From: Orobanche coerulescens
Taxonomy: Eukaryota; Streptophyta; Magnoliopsida; Lamiales; Orobanchaceae
Direction of reading: 5' to 3'
NCBI GenBank assembly: GCA_033398695.1
Contig: JAWKAU010000244.1
Span: 108,473-172,472, forward strand
DNA length: 64,000 nucleotides
Position numbers and translations under genes: made by a program. The notes beneath the pieces were generated by a model. The model worked only from the letters and a program-made list of their open reading frames with translations. It had not been told where the DNA came from and did not search any database. Shown here piece by piece: positions 33,514 to 45,452 of the stretch; the stretch's first letter is position 1, and each line of letters begins with the position of its first letter.

Positions 33514-34419
33514 TGATACGATATCTAATATTCCAGTCGAAGAAACTCCGATAAAAATCGACATCCATGATGATGCAAATTCGCATGGCCATGCATCGTT
33601 ATACTTAGGAGAAAATGTTAAACGGATTGGAGTTACGTTGTTAATCGGAATCGGAGTAACGTAGAATTCGACGACGGATCGACCCGAAAAGCATGAAGAT
33701 CGGCCAAAACATGCTTGAAAGGGACACTTTGTCTTCATATCTTTCACAAAATAAATGAAGATCACCTCCTTCCCCACCATGACACAAACGGCCGAAGCTT
33801 ATAGATGGAGTGAAGACTTTCTTCTTCATGTCACCATCAAGATATCTTCATCAAATCAACACCAAATCCTCCTAAAGTTCGGCCGATTGGAAGTAAGTGC
33901 AAGGGAGGATATTTTGTTCTACTTCATGTCACCATCAAGACCAAAGTTTGCCTCATGTCTCTTTCACCTAATAACACCAAGATTGCTTGGTATCTACTTG
34001 AAGATTTCGGCCGAAATAGGAAGTTGCTAGGAAGTTCGTTTTCTCGTTTTGTTGTATTTTCTTACGGTTGGAAACTACTATATATAGTAGTGTTCGTTGT
34101 ATTTGTAAATCATCGAGAATCATAATAAACATTGTATTTCCTTTGAAATATACGTTGAACGAGTTCGACAAACTTTAGTTATTGTTTCGACGAGTCTCGA
34201 GATTTTAACTTGATCAATTCTCAAAAGGTCTTGGGAAGAGATTACCCTTAGATCGAGTTATAGGTCTAGTTCGATAAAAACACACCAAACTCCGTACATC
34301 ATACTATATCACGGCGAATCCCATTAAATTCGTCCATCACCTTTGTAATTTTTGATCCATATTGTAAACTTGTTAATCTTCCGTTGTGTTTATACGCATT
34401 ACTTACGTAATTCGTATCA
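33514..34419 (+). repeat. 5' LTR of gypsy B3
   Basis: Ends TGATACGA / TCGTATCA. It contains a frame with PIKIDIHDDANSHGHASLYLG in the first 110 bp, the palindromic TATA at 34074-34091 and an AATAAA signal at about 34126. Confidence 0.94.
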
Positions 34420-34423
34420 TAAG

Positions 34424-34435
34424 TGGTATCGAGCC
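34424..34435 (+). other. Primer-binding site of B3
   Basis: TGGTATCGAGCC, identical to the site of B1 and LARD2, four bases after the LTR. Confidence 0.78.
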
Positions 34436-34466
34436 ATTTGTCTCACGATTCGACATCATGAAGAAG

Positions 34467-35400
34467 ATGGCATTCATTGATGAAGAAGTAGCACAACTAC
34501 GTGGCGTTCTTCGTGGCTTGCCGAGCCAGAATCCATGCACGACGAGGACATGACACCATGCATGCACCACGACATGCGGATGAATACAAGACCGGCGAAC
34601 TTAGGAGTTCGTAGGCGGCACCGATCCTGAGGTTTATTTGGAGTGGGAAAGAAAAATTGAGCGAATGTTTGAGTTCAAGGAGCTCAATGACGAGGTACGT
34701 TGCAAGTACGCGATTCTCAAACTTGGAAAGGGAGCTTACCTTTGGTTTGAGCGAATGAAGACGCAAAGAAGTCGTGCGGAAAAGAGAAGATACGTTCGTG
34801 GGATTCCCTAAAAGGAAACTACGAAAAGATATGTCCCGGCGACACACAAGCTAAGTCTCAGCCGAAAAATTTCGACCTCACGCAAGGAAAGCTAAGTGTC
34901 GAGGAGTACATCGAGGAGTTTGAAAACTTATCCTTGATGGGAGAACTTGAAGAAAGCGAAGAATTGCGCATGTCCCGTTTCCTACGAGGTTTGAACAAAA
35001 ATATTGCTAATTAGTGGAACTCTACCCTATTCCGACTTCGATACTTTATGCGGGCTTTGCATAAAGTTGGAAAATCAAAACAAAACAAAACTCTCTAAAC
35101 CCGAATTCCCACCTAAATACGGAAATACCAACTTTGGCGCGAGTTCTAGCTCGTTTCCAAAACTGTCACCACAAGCCACCCGTTACTACCCTTCCAAAAC
35201 TCCTATCACACCAAAAGAAACAAGCCTATCTAAAGTCCTGTTTCAAATGTCAAGGATTTGGACACTATCAAAGTGCTTGTCCAAATCGGAGGATTGTAAC
35301 GTTGCGAGAAGCCATAGCCGCCGAGAGGAATTATTAGCCAAGAAGAAAGAGTTGGAGACGTTTTTAACTTAGAAGGCGACGAAGAAGAAGAATGCGAGGC
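34467..35400 (+). pseudogene. Gypsy B3 Gag, frameshifted
   Basis: ATG at 34467 (MAFIDEEVAQLR). Blocks in changing frames: WERKIERMFEFKELNDEVRC, KLSVEEYIEEFENLSLMGEL, DFDTLCGLCIKLENQNKTKL, and the knuckle FKCQGFGHYQSACPN at about 35242-35290 with its first Cys in frame. A TAG interrupts the NIAN.VELYP block near 35012. Confidence 0.85.
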
Positions 35401-35878
35401 ATACGATGCCCCGAACTATGACACGAACCTTGTCCTTCGCATGTTACAAGCGAAGGCCGCCCCAAGTGACGAAGAACAACGGGACCAAATCTTCCACACG
35501 AAGTGTCGTGTCGGAGATAAATGGTGTAGCTTGATCATTGACGGTGGAAGTTGCACAAACGTGGCATCAAGCGAGATGGTTTCAAAACTCGGTTTGATCA
35601 CCACGGCCCATCCTAAGCCGTATGCACTCCATTGGCTCGATGATGGGAACAAAGTGAAGGTATCAAGACAAGTGAAGGTCGGACTCACCATGGGTTCGTA
35701 TGGCGATGACATTACATGCGATGTACTACCGATGGACGCATGTCACGTGTTATTAGGAAGACCTTGGTTATTTGATCGGGACGTACTACATCGAGGAGGA
35801 GTAATGAGTATGAGTTACGTGACAAAGGTAAAAAAATTGTTCTTAAACCTATGTCACCTCAAGCTACCCGGACGATGA
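35401..35878 (+). pseudogene. Gypsy B3 protease, intact core
   Basis: The open frame 35441-35878 (145 codons) holds the full aspartic protease core: KWCSLIIDGGSCTNVASSEM (active site), LITTAHPKPYALHWLDDGNK, LTMGSYGDDITCDVLPMDAC and HVLLGRPWLFDRDVLHRGG. It is the most complete protease in the window. Upstream it overlaps the acidic linker ECEAYDAPNYDT. A stop follows the GR of LKLPGR. Confidence 0.86.
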
Positions 35879-37330
35879 GTTCGAAAAATTCGAAGGACCG
35901 AAACTTACGATGTTTGCAAATGAGAAAGAAGTCGAACACGCCATTGACGATGGCGAACGTGTTTATTTGATGATGATCAAAGAGGTACGAAATCTTGCCA
36001 CCAAATCGCAACATGAGGAAGAGATAGACGCACTATTACACGAGTTTTCGGACGTATTTCCCGAAGACTTGCGGTAGGATTACCACCTATCCGCGGATTG
36101 AACACCGATTGATCTTATACAGGAGCTCCATTACCGAACAAAGCGGCGTATCGTTGTAATCCCAAGAAACCAAAGAACTACAACGTCAAATTGTGAACTC
36201 ATGAATCACGGATATGTCCGAGAAAGTTTAAGTCCATGTGCGGTTCGATTCTACTTGTACCAAAAAAGACGGAACATGGCGAATGTGTATTGATGAGAGC
36301 CGTGAATAACATCACCGTAAAGTATCGGTTTCCCATCCCGAGACTAGGCGACATCTTTGGACGAGTTACATGGCTCGGTTATATTTTCCAAAGTTGATTT
36401 ACGGAGCGGATACCATCAAATCCGCATGCGAGAGGGAGACGAATGGAAAACGGCGTTTAAAACGAAGAATGGACTTTACGAATGGGTTGTGATGCCATTC
36501 GGCCTCACCAACGCCCGAGCACCTTTATGAGGTTGATGAGCGAGGTTCTTAAACCTTTCTTGGGAAAGTTTGTTGTCGTGTACTTAGACGACATTTTGAT
36601 CTGATCGGTCCGTAGAAGAACATCTCGAACATTTGCGGTACGTGTTTGAGACGCTAAGGGAACAAAAACTTTATGGAAAACGGGAGAAGTGTACTTTCCT
36701 AGTCGAGTCTTGTCTTTCTCGGCTATGTTGTTTCGAAGACGGAGTTTCGGTCGACCAAGAGTTGTTCGCGGCAATCAAGTCGTGGCCGTCCCCAAAGACA
36801 ATCACTGAGGTACGGTCATTTCATGGCCTCGCTTCTTTTTACCGACGATTCATACGGGACTTGACACTATCTCCATCCGATCACGGAGTGTCCGAAAAGG
36901 GAACCTTTGCATGGAGCGAGGCGGCCCAAAAGGCTTTTGAAAATTTAAAAGGAAAATTATGTGAAGCGCCGATTTTGACGTTACCCGATTTTTCACAACC
37001 GTTTGAGGTAGAATGCGGCGCTAGCGGAGTTGGAATCGGGCGTGCTTATTCAAAGAGGCCGTCCCATCGCCTATTTTTCGGAGAAGTTAAGTGGCGCCCG
37101 AGTGAATTATTGTACTTACGACAAGGAGTTCTATGCTATCGTAAGAGCACTCGATCATTGGAGTCATTATCTGCGTTCAAACATTTCGTGCGCATTCGGA
37201 TCACGAGTCGTTGAAATACATCAACAGACGAGTAAGCTAAGCCGAGACATGCAAAATGGGTGGAATTTTTACAATCTTTTCACTTTTCATCCAAGTACAA
37301 AGACGGGAAGAGTAATGTAGTGGCGGATGC
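35879..37330 (+). pseudogene. Gypsy B3 reverse transcriptase and RNase H
   Basis: RT blocks: WRMCID near 36280, the [13 protein letters not shown] region near 36385-36425, VMPFGLTNA near 36490 and YLDDILI near 36580-36600 (catalytic YLDD). Frame 36633-37214 then gives [40 protein letters not shown]. Here the RNase H first Asp codon is changed (C-D-A in B1, C-G-A here). [17 protein letters not shown] follows at 37320. Confidence 0.85.
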
Positions 37331-38613
37331 ACTATCGAGACGATATGCCTTCTTATCAATGCTAGATGTTCGTTTGTTGGGGTTCGAGACTTTGAAAGAT
37401 CATTACAACGACGATTTGGACTTCGGGAAATTTTTAAGCTGTTGTAAAACGGCCCCATACGAGGAATTTATTTTACGGGATGGCTTTCTTTTCAAGGGAA
37501 ATAAATTGTGTGTGCGAGGCATACAATTCGGGAATTGTTGGTTCGGGAGGCGCACGGAGGAGGACTAGCCGGTCACTTCGGTTCGACCAAAGCGTAGAGG
37601 TGCTAAAAGAACATTTCTTTTGGTGAAGATGTATGGTGACGTCAGACAATCGTGAGCAAATGCGTAACTTGTCACATGATGAAAAGTTCGTTCAAGTCGA
37701 GTACATACATGCCGTTGCCGATACTGCTACGGCCGTGGGAGGATGTCTCGATGGATTTTATTGTGGCTTTACCTCGTACTCAACGAGGCAAAGACTCGAT
37801 CATGGAGGTTGTCGACCGTTTATCGAAAATGTCTCACTTTATCGAGTGCCACAAAACCGATGATCCAAGCAAGGTGGCGGACTTGTACTTAGGAAGTAGT
37901 TCGTTTACACGGAGTTCCAAAACTATCGTGTCGGATCGAGATTCCAAATTTCTGAGTTATACGGAATACTTTATTGAGGAAAGTTTGTACTAAACTGCTA
38001 TTTAGTACTTCACATCACCCGCAAACCAGACGGAGGCACAGAGGTGACTAATCGAACCTTGGGAGCATTATTGCGAGGTTGGTAAATAAAACACGAAGGA
38101 TTGGGACGTTAAACTTGCTCATGGAATTCGCCTACAACCGATCACCGGTTATGCCACGGCCCATTCACCTTTTGAAGTGGTATACGGATTAAATCCGCAC
38201 TTGCCATTGGACTTGATTCCCTTACCGAGCAACGAGTTGGTTCACAAAGACGCCAAGCAAAACTCAAATCAATGGTGAAGTTACATGAAAAGATACGGGA
38301 GCGGATTAAAGAAGTAAATGAAATATACAAGCGGAAGTCGAACAAAAATAAAAAGGCGAGATTATTTGATGTTGGCGACTTGGTTTGGATACATTTGAGA
38401 AAAGAAAGATTCCCAAGCAAGCGGAAGAACAAATTGATGCCGAGAGCCGAGGGTCCGTACAAAATTGTGGAAAAGGTGAGCGACAACGCATACAAAGTCG
38501 AACTTCCGGCGAATACGGAGTACACGCGACATTCAACGTAGGTGATCTCTCACCTTATCTTGGCGACGATGGCATTGCGGAATTGAGGTCAATTCCTTTC
38601 AAAGACGGAGGAA
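37331..38613 (+). pseudogene. Gypsy B3 integrase and C-terminal tail
   Basis: Zinc-finger end [18 protein letters not shown] (37660-37715), core [29 protein letters not shown] (37925-37960). The Glu block [15 protein letters not shown] near 38025-38080 is frameshifted. The tail frame 38272-38541 has [38 protein letters not shown] and EGPYKIVEKVSDNAYKVEL. It ends ELRSIPFKDGG at the purine tract. Confidence 0.86.
38601..38613 (+). other. Polypurine tract of B3
   Basis: AAAGACGGAGGAA directly before the 3' LTR start TGATACG. It is the primer for plus-strand DNA synthesis in LTR elements, and here it is also coding (FKDGG). Confidence 0.7.
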
Positions 38614-39516
38614 TGATACGATATCTAATATTCCATCGAAGAAACTCCGATAAAAATCGACATCCATGATGATGCAAATTCGCATGGCCATGCATCGTTA
38701 TACTTAGGAGAAAATGTTAAGCGGATTGGAGTTACGTTATTAATCGGAATCGGAGTAACGTAGAATTCGGCGACGGATCGACCGAAAAGCATGAAGATCG
38801 GCCAAAACATGCTTGAAAGGGACACTTTGTCTTCATATCTTTCACAAAATAAATGAAGATCACCTCCTTCCCCACCATGACACAAACGGCCGAAGCTTAT
38901 AGATGGAGTGAAGACTTTCTTCTTCATGTCACCATCAAGATATCTTCATCAAATCAACACCAAATCCTCCTAAAGTTCGGCCGATTGGAAGCAAGTGCAA
39001 GGGAGGATATTTTGTTCTACTTCATGTCACCATCAAGACCAAAGTTTGCCTCATGTCTCTTTCACCTAATAACACCAAGATTGCTTGGTATCTACTTGAA
39101 GATTTCGGCCAAATAGGAAGTTGCTAGGAAGTTCGTTTCTCGTTTTGTTGTATTTTCTTACGGTTGGAAACTACTATATATAGTAGTGTTCGTTGTATTT
39201 GTAAATCATCGAGAATCATAATAAACATTGTATTTCCTTTGAAATATACGTTGAACGAGTTCGACAAACTTTAGTTATTGTTTCGACGAGTCTCGAGATT
39301 TTAACTTGATCAATTCTCAAAAGGTCTTGGGAAGAGATTACCCTTTTATCGAGTTATAGGTCTAGTTCGATAAAAACACACCAAACTCCGTACATCATAC
39401 TATATCACGGCCGAATCCCATTAAATTCGTCCATCACTTTTGTAATTTTTGATCCATATTGTAAACTTGTTAATCTTCCGTTGTGTTTATACGCATTACT
39501 TACGTAATTCGTATCA
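38614..39516 (+). repeat. 3' LTR of gypsy B3
   Basis: 903 bp, partner of 33514-34419 with few differences. Palindromic TATA at 39170-39187. TSD AAGGG follows. Confidence 0.94.
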
Positions 39517-40250
39517 AAGGGTGCTTGGGATATTATTTCGGATGATGTTACTATGGCGGTGCAGGAATTTTTTGTTAACAGTAAGTTGTTGAAAGAGATT
39601 AATCATACTACTATTGCTCTTTTGCCTAAGATCAATAATCCCTCCTAGATTACTGATTTTAGGCCTATTTCTTGTTGCAATGTGATTTTCAAGTGTATTA
39701 GTAAGATTATTGCCAACCGGATTAAAGAGAGCCTTAGCACTTTGGTTAGTTCGAATCAGTCTGCGTTTGTCCCTGGTAGACGAATTGCCGATAATATTCT
39801 TCTTACTCAGGAGATCATGCATAATTATCACCTCAATCGTGGTCCTTCTAGGTGTGCTTTTAAGTTTGATATTCAGAAGGCGTACGACACGGTAAATTGG
39901 AAATTTTTGAGGTGTATTTTGGTTCAGTTTGGTTTTCATCCGCGAATGGTTCATTGGATTATGGAATGCGTTACTACCACCTCATTTTCGATTAGTGTTA
40001 ATGGCTTCCTGCATGGTTATTTTAAGGGTAAGCGTGGTCTAAGGCAAGGGGATCCGTTATCTCCTTACCTTTTCACGCTTGTTATGGAAGTGCTTACACT
40101 TATTACGAGGCATCGTGTTCGGGATTACGAGATGTTCATGTTCCATCATAAATGCTCTCGGCTCAACATTATTAATATCTGTTTTCTTGATGATTTGTTC
40201 TTGTTTGCTCATGGTGATGCCCATTGGTGGTGTTATTATGGATTCTCTTG
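39517..40250 (+). pseudogene. LINE1 reverse transcriptase palm
   Basis: After one TAG near 39645, the open frame 39682-40251 has DFRPISCCNVIFKCISKIIA, LVSSNQSAFVPGRRIADNIL, FKFDIQKAYDTVNWKFL, KGKRGLRQGDPLSPYLFTLV and ICFLDDLFLFAHGD. These are the standard LINE RT blocks, except that the catalytic box reads FLDD where LINE3 has FADD. A frameshift follows at about 40240. Confidence 0.9.
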
Positions 40251-41754
40251 AGGAGTTTAAGGATGTTTATTTGTCTCTAGCTTACCCAAAAGTCTTGCTT
40301 ATTTATGTAATGTCCTCAATCATGTTAAACTTGCTATTTTATAGATTCTTCCATTTGTTGAGGGGGTCTTGCCTGTAAAGTATCTTGGAGTGCCTTTGAT
40401 TACTACAAGATTGATTTTTAGAGATGGTAAGGAATTGGTAGAGAAGCTGTCTAAGCGCATCAATGATTGGAGGAATAAATCCCTCTCTTTTGCTGGCCGG
40501 CTTCAACTCATTCATTCGGTTACATCTTCCATGCACATTTATTGGGCTTCTGTCTTTATTCTTCCGGCTCGTATTATTTATGATCTTGAGCAGCTTATGC
40601 GTCGTTTTCTTTGGAGATCCGGTGATGGTCGGAATGGTAAGTCTAAAGTTGCTTGGGAGTTTGTGTGCTTGCCTAAAGATGAGGGTGGGCTTGGGATCTG
40701 TAGACTTGTGTCGTTTAATAATGCTCTAATTGCTGCTCATATTTGGCGCCTTTTTTCTTCTGCGGATTCTTTGTGGGTTAAATGGATTCATATGTATAGG
40801 TTATGGGGACGTAATTTTTGGGATGTTCCTTGTCGGGGTAATATGACTTGGAGTTGGCGGAAGATACTTCATATTAGGCCTCTTGTTCGGCAATTCTTTT
40901 GGTATAAGATTGGTAATGGCTCGAAGGCTTCAGCTTGGTTTGATCAGTGGTGTTCGGTTGGTCCTCTTAATCTTATTGTGTCCTCTAGAGATATTCATCG
41001 GGCTGGTTTCTCGTCTAATTCTTTGGTTCGGGACATTATTTTGGAGGACTCTTGGGCTTGGCCTAATAGTTGGGGGACTCGGTTTCCGATTCTTACGTCG
41101 ATTTCTACCCCTATTCTTTGTGACAATGTGGACAATCGATTAGTCTGGAAAACAGTGGATGGCCAAGATAAGTCGTTCTCTGTGTCTTCTGTGTGGGATT
41201 GCATTCGGCCGCGTGGTCATGTTGTTAATTGGTTTCATCTTGTTTGGTTTTCGCATCGTATTCCGAGGCATGCTTTTCATTTGTGGCTTGTTATGAGAAG
41301 GAGGCTTCGGACTCAGGATTTGATGCGTTCCAATGATCCCTCTAATGACGCTCTTGTGTGATCCCTTTGTAAAGCTCAACAGGATTCTCATGATCACCTT
41401 TTCTTTGAGTGTTTGTTTTCTTTTCAGGTTTGGGGCTCTTTGAAGGCTTTTGCTGGTCTTTCGAATATTCCCTCTTCTTTAGAGGATGTGTTGCGCTATA
41501 TGATTCCTATATCTAAATCTCGTTCTGTAAGGAGTGTTGTTTCTAAGCTTTTATTTGCGGCGACTTCTTATTTTATTTGGCAAGAAAGGAACAATAGGAT
41601 CTTCAAGCGGCGGTGTCGATGCGAGAGTGAAGTGATTGATGTGATTAAATCAGCGGTCCGTCTGAAGCTCCTTACGTGCAGATTTAAGAGGAGGGCGAAT
41701 GTCCTTGAGTTCTTGCGTGATTGGAAATTGCCTCCGTCTCTTATGCATTCTTAA
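40251..41754 (+). pseudogene. LINE1 RT thumb and zf-RVT C-terminus
   Basis: A 330-codon frame (40369-41361) has VKYLGVPLITTRLIFRDGKE, SFAGRLQLIHSVTSSMHIYW, AWEFVCLPKDEGGLGICRLV and DKSFSVSSVWDCIRPRGHVV, with FSHRIPRHAFHLWLVMRRRL. After one TGA at 41359 it continues CKAQQDSHDHLFFECLFSFQ (Cys/His cluster) and FIWQERNNRIFKRRCRCESE to a stop at 41754. This is the C-terminal part of plant L1 ORF2. I see no RNase H domain. Confidence 0.9.
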
Positions 41755-42206
41755 TGGCTAGTCTTCATATTGCTAGTTATTTGTGCTGGGTGCATGAGGC
41801 TGGTTATGTGTCCCTGGTTGATGCTTTTTGCTGTGGCGGAAGTTCGTTGGAGATTCGGGTGAGTGCTGTACTCTTTTTCCCTACTCCAAGGTTTTCCCAT
41901 TGGGTTTTTACTTGGAAAGGGTTTTTAAGGAGGCAGGCTCATCTGGTGCATCAATCTCCTTCGAAGAGATGGGCGGATGTCTGTGGTCATTCTTGTGTCA
42001 TTAGGTGGTTATATCCTGTTGGGGTTTTGGTTATTGTATGTATTTATTTGTGTAATGCTTAGTGGCCTGTCACAAGCGATTTTTGTTAGATGTTCAAGCA
42101 TTGCTTGAGGTTAATGTGGTACCTCAGCCACATTCTATTGTACTTAAACGTTTTTTTGGTGTTATATATTTTAGCGGGTGTAATGCTCTTTACCCAAAAA
42201 AAAAAA
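41755..42206 (+). other. LINE1 3' UTR and poly-A
   Basis: About 440 bp of non-coding T-rich sequence, ending GCTCTTTACCC and about 13 A (42196-42208, partly shared with the target duplication). An A-tail is diagnostic of target-primed reverse transcription. The open frame 41721-42062 has no similarity I recognise. Confidence 0.82.
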
Positions 42207-42930
42207 AACAACTCGTCTCGGATCGTGACAACTTCTCTTAGTGTCACCACTCGTTTGTTCGGACAAGCATTTTGATAATGACCGAACCCTTGACATTTAA
42301 AACATCGTACTTTAGTCAAACTCATCTCCTTCGGCACGTAGGGGGCTTTAGGAACCGCAATAGGGGTAGGGGTCGGTACAGTCGTTTTAGTAGTTGAACT
42401 GGAACCGATACATGGGTTCCCAAATTTGGATTGAAACTCGGGTTTATAAAACTGCATCATGTTTTGAGCTTCCAACTTCACGGATAGTCCACAAAATGTA
42501 TTGAAGTCTTCGTATGGGTATAATTTCACTGAATTAGCTATGTTTCGGTTGAAGCCACGGAAGAACCGCGACATCTTCTGCTCCTCATTCTCCTCTATTT
42601 CTCCCATTAAGGTCAGATTTTCAAACTCCTCAATGTATTCACTGACACTTAACTTTCCTTGCATGAGGTCGGCAATCTTCTGGTATAAGGACAACCGATG
42701 TGATGTTGGTACATATCTTTTACGAAGTTTTCTTTTTAATGAATCCCACGAATGGATCTTTTCTTTCCCCGCACGAGCTCTTCGTGTTTTAACTCCTTCG
42801 TACCAAAGTGAAGCGCCTTTCCCCAACTTGAGAATTGCATACTTGCACCACTTATCATCGTCGAGGTCTTTAAACTCGAACATGCGATCAGTTTTACGTT
42901 CCCATTCTAAGTAAACTTCAGGGTCTGTCC
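42207..42930 (-). pseudogene. Element A Gag, central and C-terminal part
   Basis: The frame 42883-42220 is open: MFEFKDLDDDKWCKYAILKL, WDSLKRKLRKRYVPTSHRLS, LMQGKLSVSEYIEEFENLTL, FFRGFNRNIANSVKLYPYED and a knuckle CFKCQGFGHYQNAC (CX2CX4HX4C), then VVTLREVVTIRDEL. The next residues read into the LINE1 poly-A (FFFF) and are not Gag. It continues at 19296 in element A protease. The N-terminal part lies beyond LARD2. Confidence 0.9.
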
Positions 42931-44088
42931 TGACGATATGGAATTGAATAGTCCGAATAAAGAAACCGAAGCAAGGATCGCGTAAATGACCTTACAACGC
43001 GTCATGCACGTCGACAACATTTTTAGGCGAGAAACGGACACAAGCCGGAAAATGACACAACTGCCGGAAAATGTCGTCGCTTAGGAAAATGTCGAGCCCT
43101 GTAGGAAAATATCGCACTGCCGGAAAATGCCGAAACGCTGCCGACCGGACCGTGTCGTCAAACCACGGCCTGCCGCACTCGTCCTAAATGCAAAAGTCAT
43201 CGCCACGGACTCGGCCGTGTTATGCAGCGCGGTCGAGTCGAACTCTTCCGGATAAGCCAAAGCCATTGCCCAGACGCGGCCGTGTTCGAGGACACGATCG
43301 GGCCCACGCCGAACGTCCTTGTCGGGCCGCGCCCGTGCCGAGTCAGCGTCGGACGAGTCACTGTCGGGCGTCCACTGTCGGCGCGCGGCCGTGTCGATCG
43401 GACACGGTCGAGTCACTGCCGGCCAGATGCGCGCCGCGGCCGTGTCAAGCGACACGGCCGTGTCTGGCGATCGGCCACCTTTTTTATTGTTGATTTTTGT
43501 GTGTTTTGTCTTCTCTTTTCCTTTCTTTACTTTTTTTAGGATTGTGTTCCCATGTTTTATGATGTATGTTTCTTTTTCTTATTTTATTTGATTTGTTTTG
43601 ATTATTCAAAGATTTTATAAATCTTTGAATTATTTTATTTTTGTTTGATTCCTTAAGTTGAAGACTTCACTCCTATAAGTAGTCTTCACTTAGCCTTGTA
43701 ATAGAGAGTATGATGAATGTTGAAGTATAAGAATACACATTATGTTTTCTATTCTTGGTGAATGCTTTTCATCGAACCTTGAATTTTATTAAGCGTTTTC
43801 GAATATTAATCCGATTGATTCTCAATAGGTCTTGGGAAGAAATCACCTTATCGAGTTATAGGTCTAATTCGATAAACCCTTGTTCTTGATCGTTCAAGTC
43901 TTCTTGTTCGATATTATCACTTTTCGATATTACTTCCATTTTCCATTTGTTCGAATTTTCATCGTCATATTCGATATTACTCCCACAAAATACATCCAAA
44001 AACACCCTAATCATAAAAAGACTTCCCTACGATATTCCTACATACACTCCGAGCGATACGTATCCGCCTCTCCGGAGAATTCGTATCA
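42931..44088 (+). repeat. 5' LTR of LARD2
   Basis: Starts TGACGATATGG, altered from the TGATACGG of its partner, and ends TCGTATCA. GC-rich block about 43140-43475 with GACACGGCCGTGTC at 43451-43464. Palindrome 43604-43630. TATA inverted repeat TGAAGACT / AGTCTTCA at 43659-43688. Confidence 0.9.
43604..43688 (+). promoter_or_regulatory. LARD2 5' LTR core promoter
   Basis: 12-bp arms ATTCAAAGATTT / AAATCTTTGAAT (43604-43630). About 30 bp on, TGAAGACT (43659-43666) and AGTCTTCA (43681-43688) enclose TCCTATAAGT. The same pair occurs in the 3' LTR at 46118-46144 and 46172-46201. Likely TATA: CTATAAGTAG. Confidence 0.58.
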
Positions 44089-44092
44089 TAAG

Positions 44093-44104
44093 TGGTATCG
44101 AGCC
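44093..44104 (+). other. Primer-binding site of LARD2
   Basis: TGGTATCGAGCC, identical to B1 and B3, so the non-autonomous and autonomous elements use the same tRNA primer type. Confidence 0.78.
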
Positions 44105-44169
44105 GGGGTCATCTCCTTGGGCGATTTATTCAACAATTTCTTGTGAAGAACTATCTCTTGACTCTTGTT

Positions 44170-45452
44170 ATTGATTTCTCTTATCTCAATTTCTTGATGA
44201 AAATCAGTGACGCAATAAGCGGCTTACCGGAGCAACGTATGCAAGAAAGACGCAGAGGCGATGCCAACGATATTGATTTCTTGGCCAAATTCGCGGCATA
44301 CCGGAATTTCACGGAGATAGTAATCCGGATCGTGCATAGATTGGCTCCGTGCTTGTGAGGAGCACTCGGACTTCAAGGCTGCCCGATCAACCGCCGCGTT
44401 TCGTTAGTGGCAAGGCGCCTCCGCGATAGCGCCGCCGTCTGGTGGCAAAAATTGAAACAGTCCGTTCACAACAACGTAAGCCTAAAATCCAAGATTGGCT
44501 TAAATTCAAAAATATTTCAATCGAAGGTTCAAATCCCCATCTTACCACCAATCCTTGACGCCCGCCACCGCATTCGATCTAAGGTCGTCCCCATCAAGGA
44601 ATTCCCAAAGAATCTTTTTTTCGATGAAGACAATGTCCCTACGGTCATTTTCAATGGCGTAGGCGAGGCAGAGTTTTCAGCGGAGCAATTCAACGAAGAA
44701 GGTGAGTTGAGCCATGTTTCAATAATTGGTGAACTTGGATCTTGCTATTATGAACATGGGCCGATTAATTGCATTGGCCAAATTGACCAAAGCAGGATTG
44801 ATGAGCCAAGTGAATTATGGTGAGATGAACATTTGACACAAGTCGGGCCTTTTAAAGTTGTGGAAGACAAAATTGAGCTTGGTACTAAAATTGATCGGTT
44901 AGAAAACGACAATTTTGGGCCTAAATTTCATATCAACTCGGTTTACGGTGATGGACTTATTGTCTTGGATGATTACCAAATTGAGGTTAGTAAAATATTT
45001 TGTGATGGGCCATTATTGGAGGAGCCCAACAATATTGAAACGGAGAGTTGGTCGGATTATGACGGACCTTGACATTTGATGAGGAACCGATTGTTGAAGA
45101 GGAATCCGTAATAAATCCTGTGTTTCCTATTCTTGATGGTGAAACCGATGTGGAATTATCGGTGTTTCCAATTACGGAGGATGAACCCGATGTGAAATTA
45201 AGTGCGTCCCATTTCGGATGTCCACTCATTTCATGATATCGGTATTAGGCGGAGTAATTATTATTATTTTATTAATAATGATAGTTATTTGTTTGGTGAT
45301 TCTCGAGGGGGCCCCACTACTATCGTCTCAAGATTTTGGGCCATGTACGCACTGCGGACATTTTCGAGATCAAATACGTAGAGGCTTTAGTGAATTATCT
45401 TGATGACGAAGGGAGTTCGGAATTGAGGACAATTCTCTTTAAAGGAGGAGGA
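44170..45452 (+). pseudogene. LARD2 ORF: Gag-like N-terminus, unknown acidic protein, gypsy tail
   Basis: It starts with an ATT where LARD1 has ATG (IDFSYLNFLMKISDAISGLP, 44170). Gag-type block RRLRDSAAVWWQKLKQ (44410-44460). Frame 44407-44823 goes on to VPTVIFNGVGEAEFSAEQFN, CYYEHGPINCIGQIDQ. Frame 44833-45072 is acidic and ends ETESWSDYDGP. The last part (ADIFEIKYVEALV, SSELRTI) is frameshifted. Block order matches LARD1. The unknown middle is about 300 residues in all; I cannot assign a function. Confidence 0.7.

Larger units (their letters stand above)
33514..39516 (+). mobile_element. Gypsy B3: complete Ty3/gypsy element in LINE1 RT
   Basis: 6003 bp on plus, exact duplication AAGGG (33509-33513, 39517-39521), LTRs 906 and 903 bp, primer site 34424-34435, purine tract 38601-38613. 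Plus-strand order: Gag, protease, RT, RNase H, integrase. It is nearly the reverse complement of B1. Frames are interrupted by many short indels. Confidence 0.94.
19297..42206 (+). mobile_element. LINE1: full-length L1-type LINE split by B2, LINE3 and B3
   Basis: Pieces 19297-21019, 27378-27953, 32363-33513 and 39517-42206 form one LINE: 5' UTR, ORF1, ORF2 (endonuclease, RT, zinc-knuckle C-terminus), 3' UTR and a poly-A of about 13. All insertion points carry target duplications. Summed, the LINE is about 6.1 kb, a normal length for a plant L1 with both ORFs. It probably was full length when it landed. Confidence 0.9.

Noticed and set aside
33146..33664. LINE1 frame continuing through 33514-33664 into B3
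   Set aside because: The frame happens to stay open into the B3 LTR. The 5-bp duplication AAGGG shows the LINE sequence stops at 33513.
44093..44104. tRNA-Met similarity
   Set aside because: Only the 3' terminal stretch is matched, directly next to an LTR. These are primer-binding sites, not tRNA genes.
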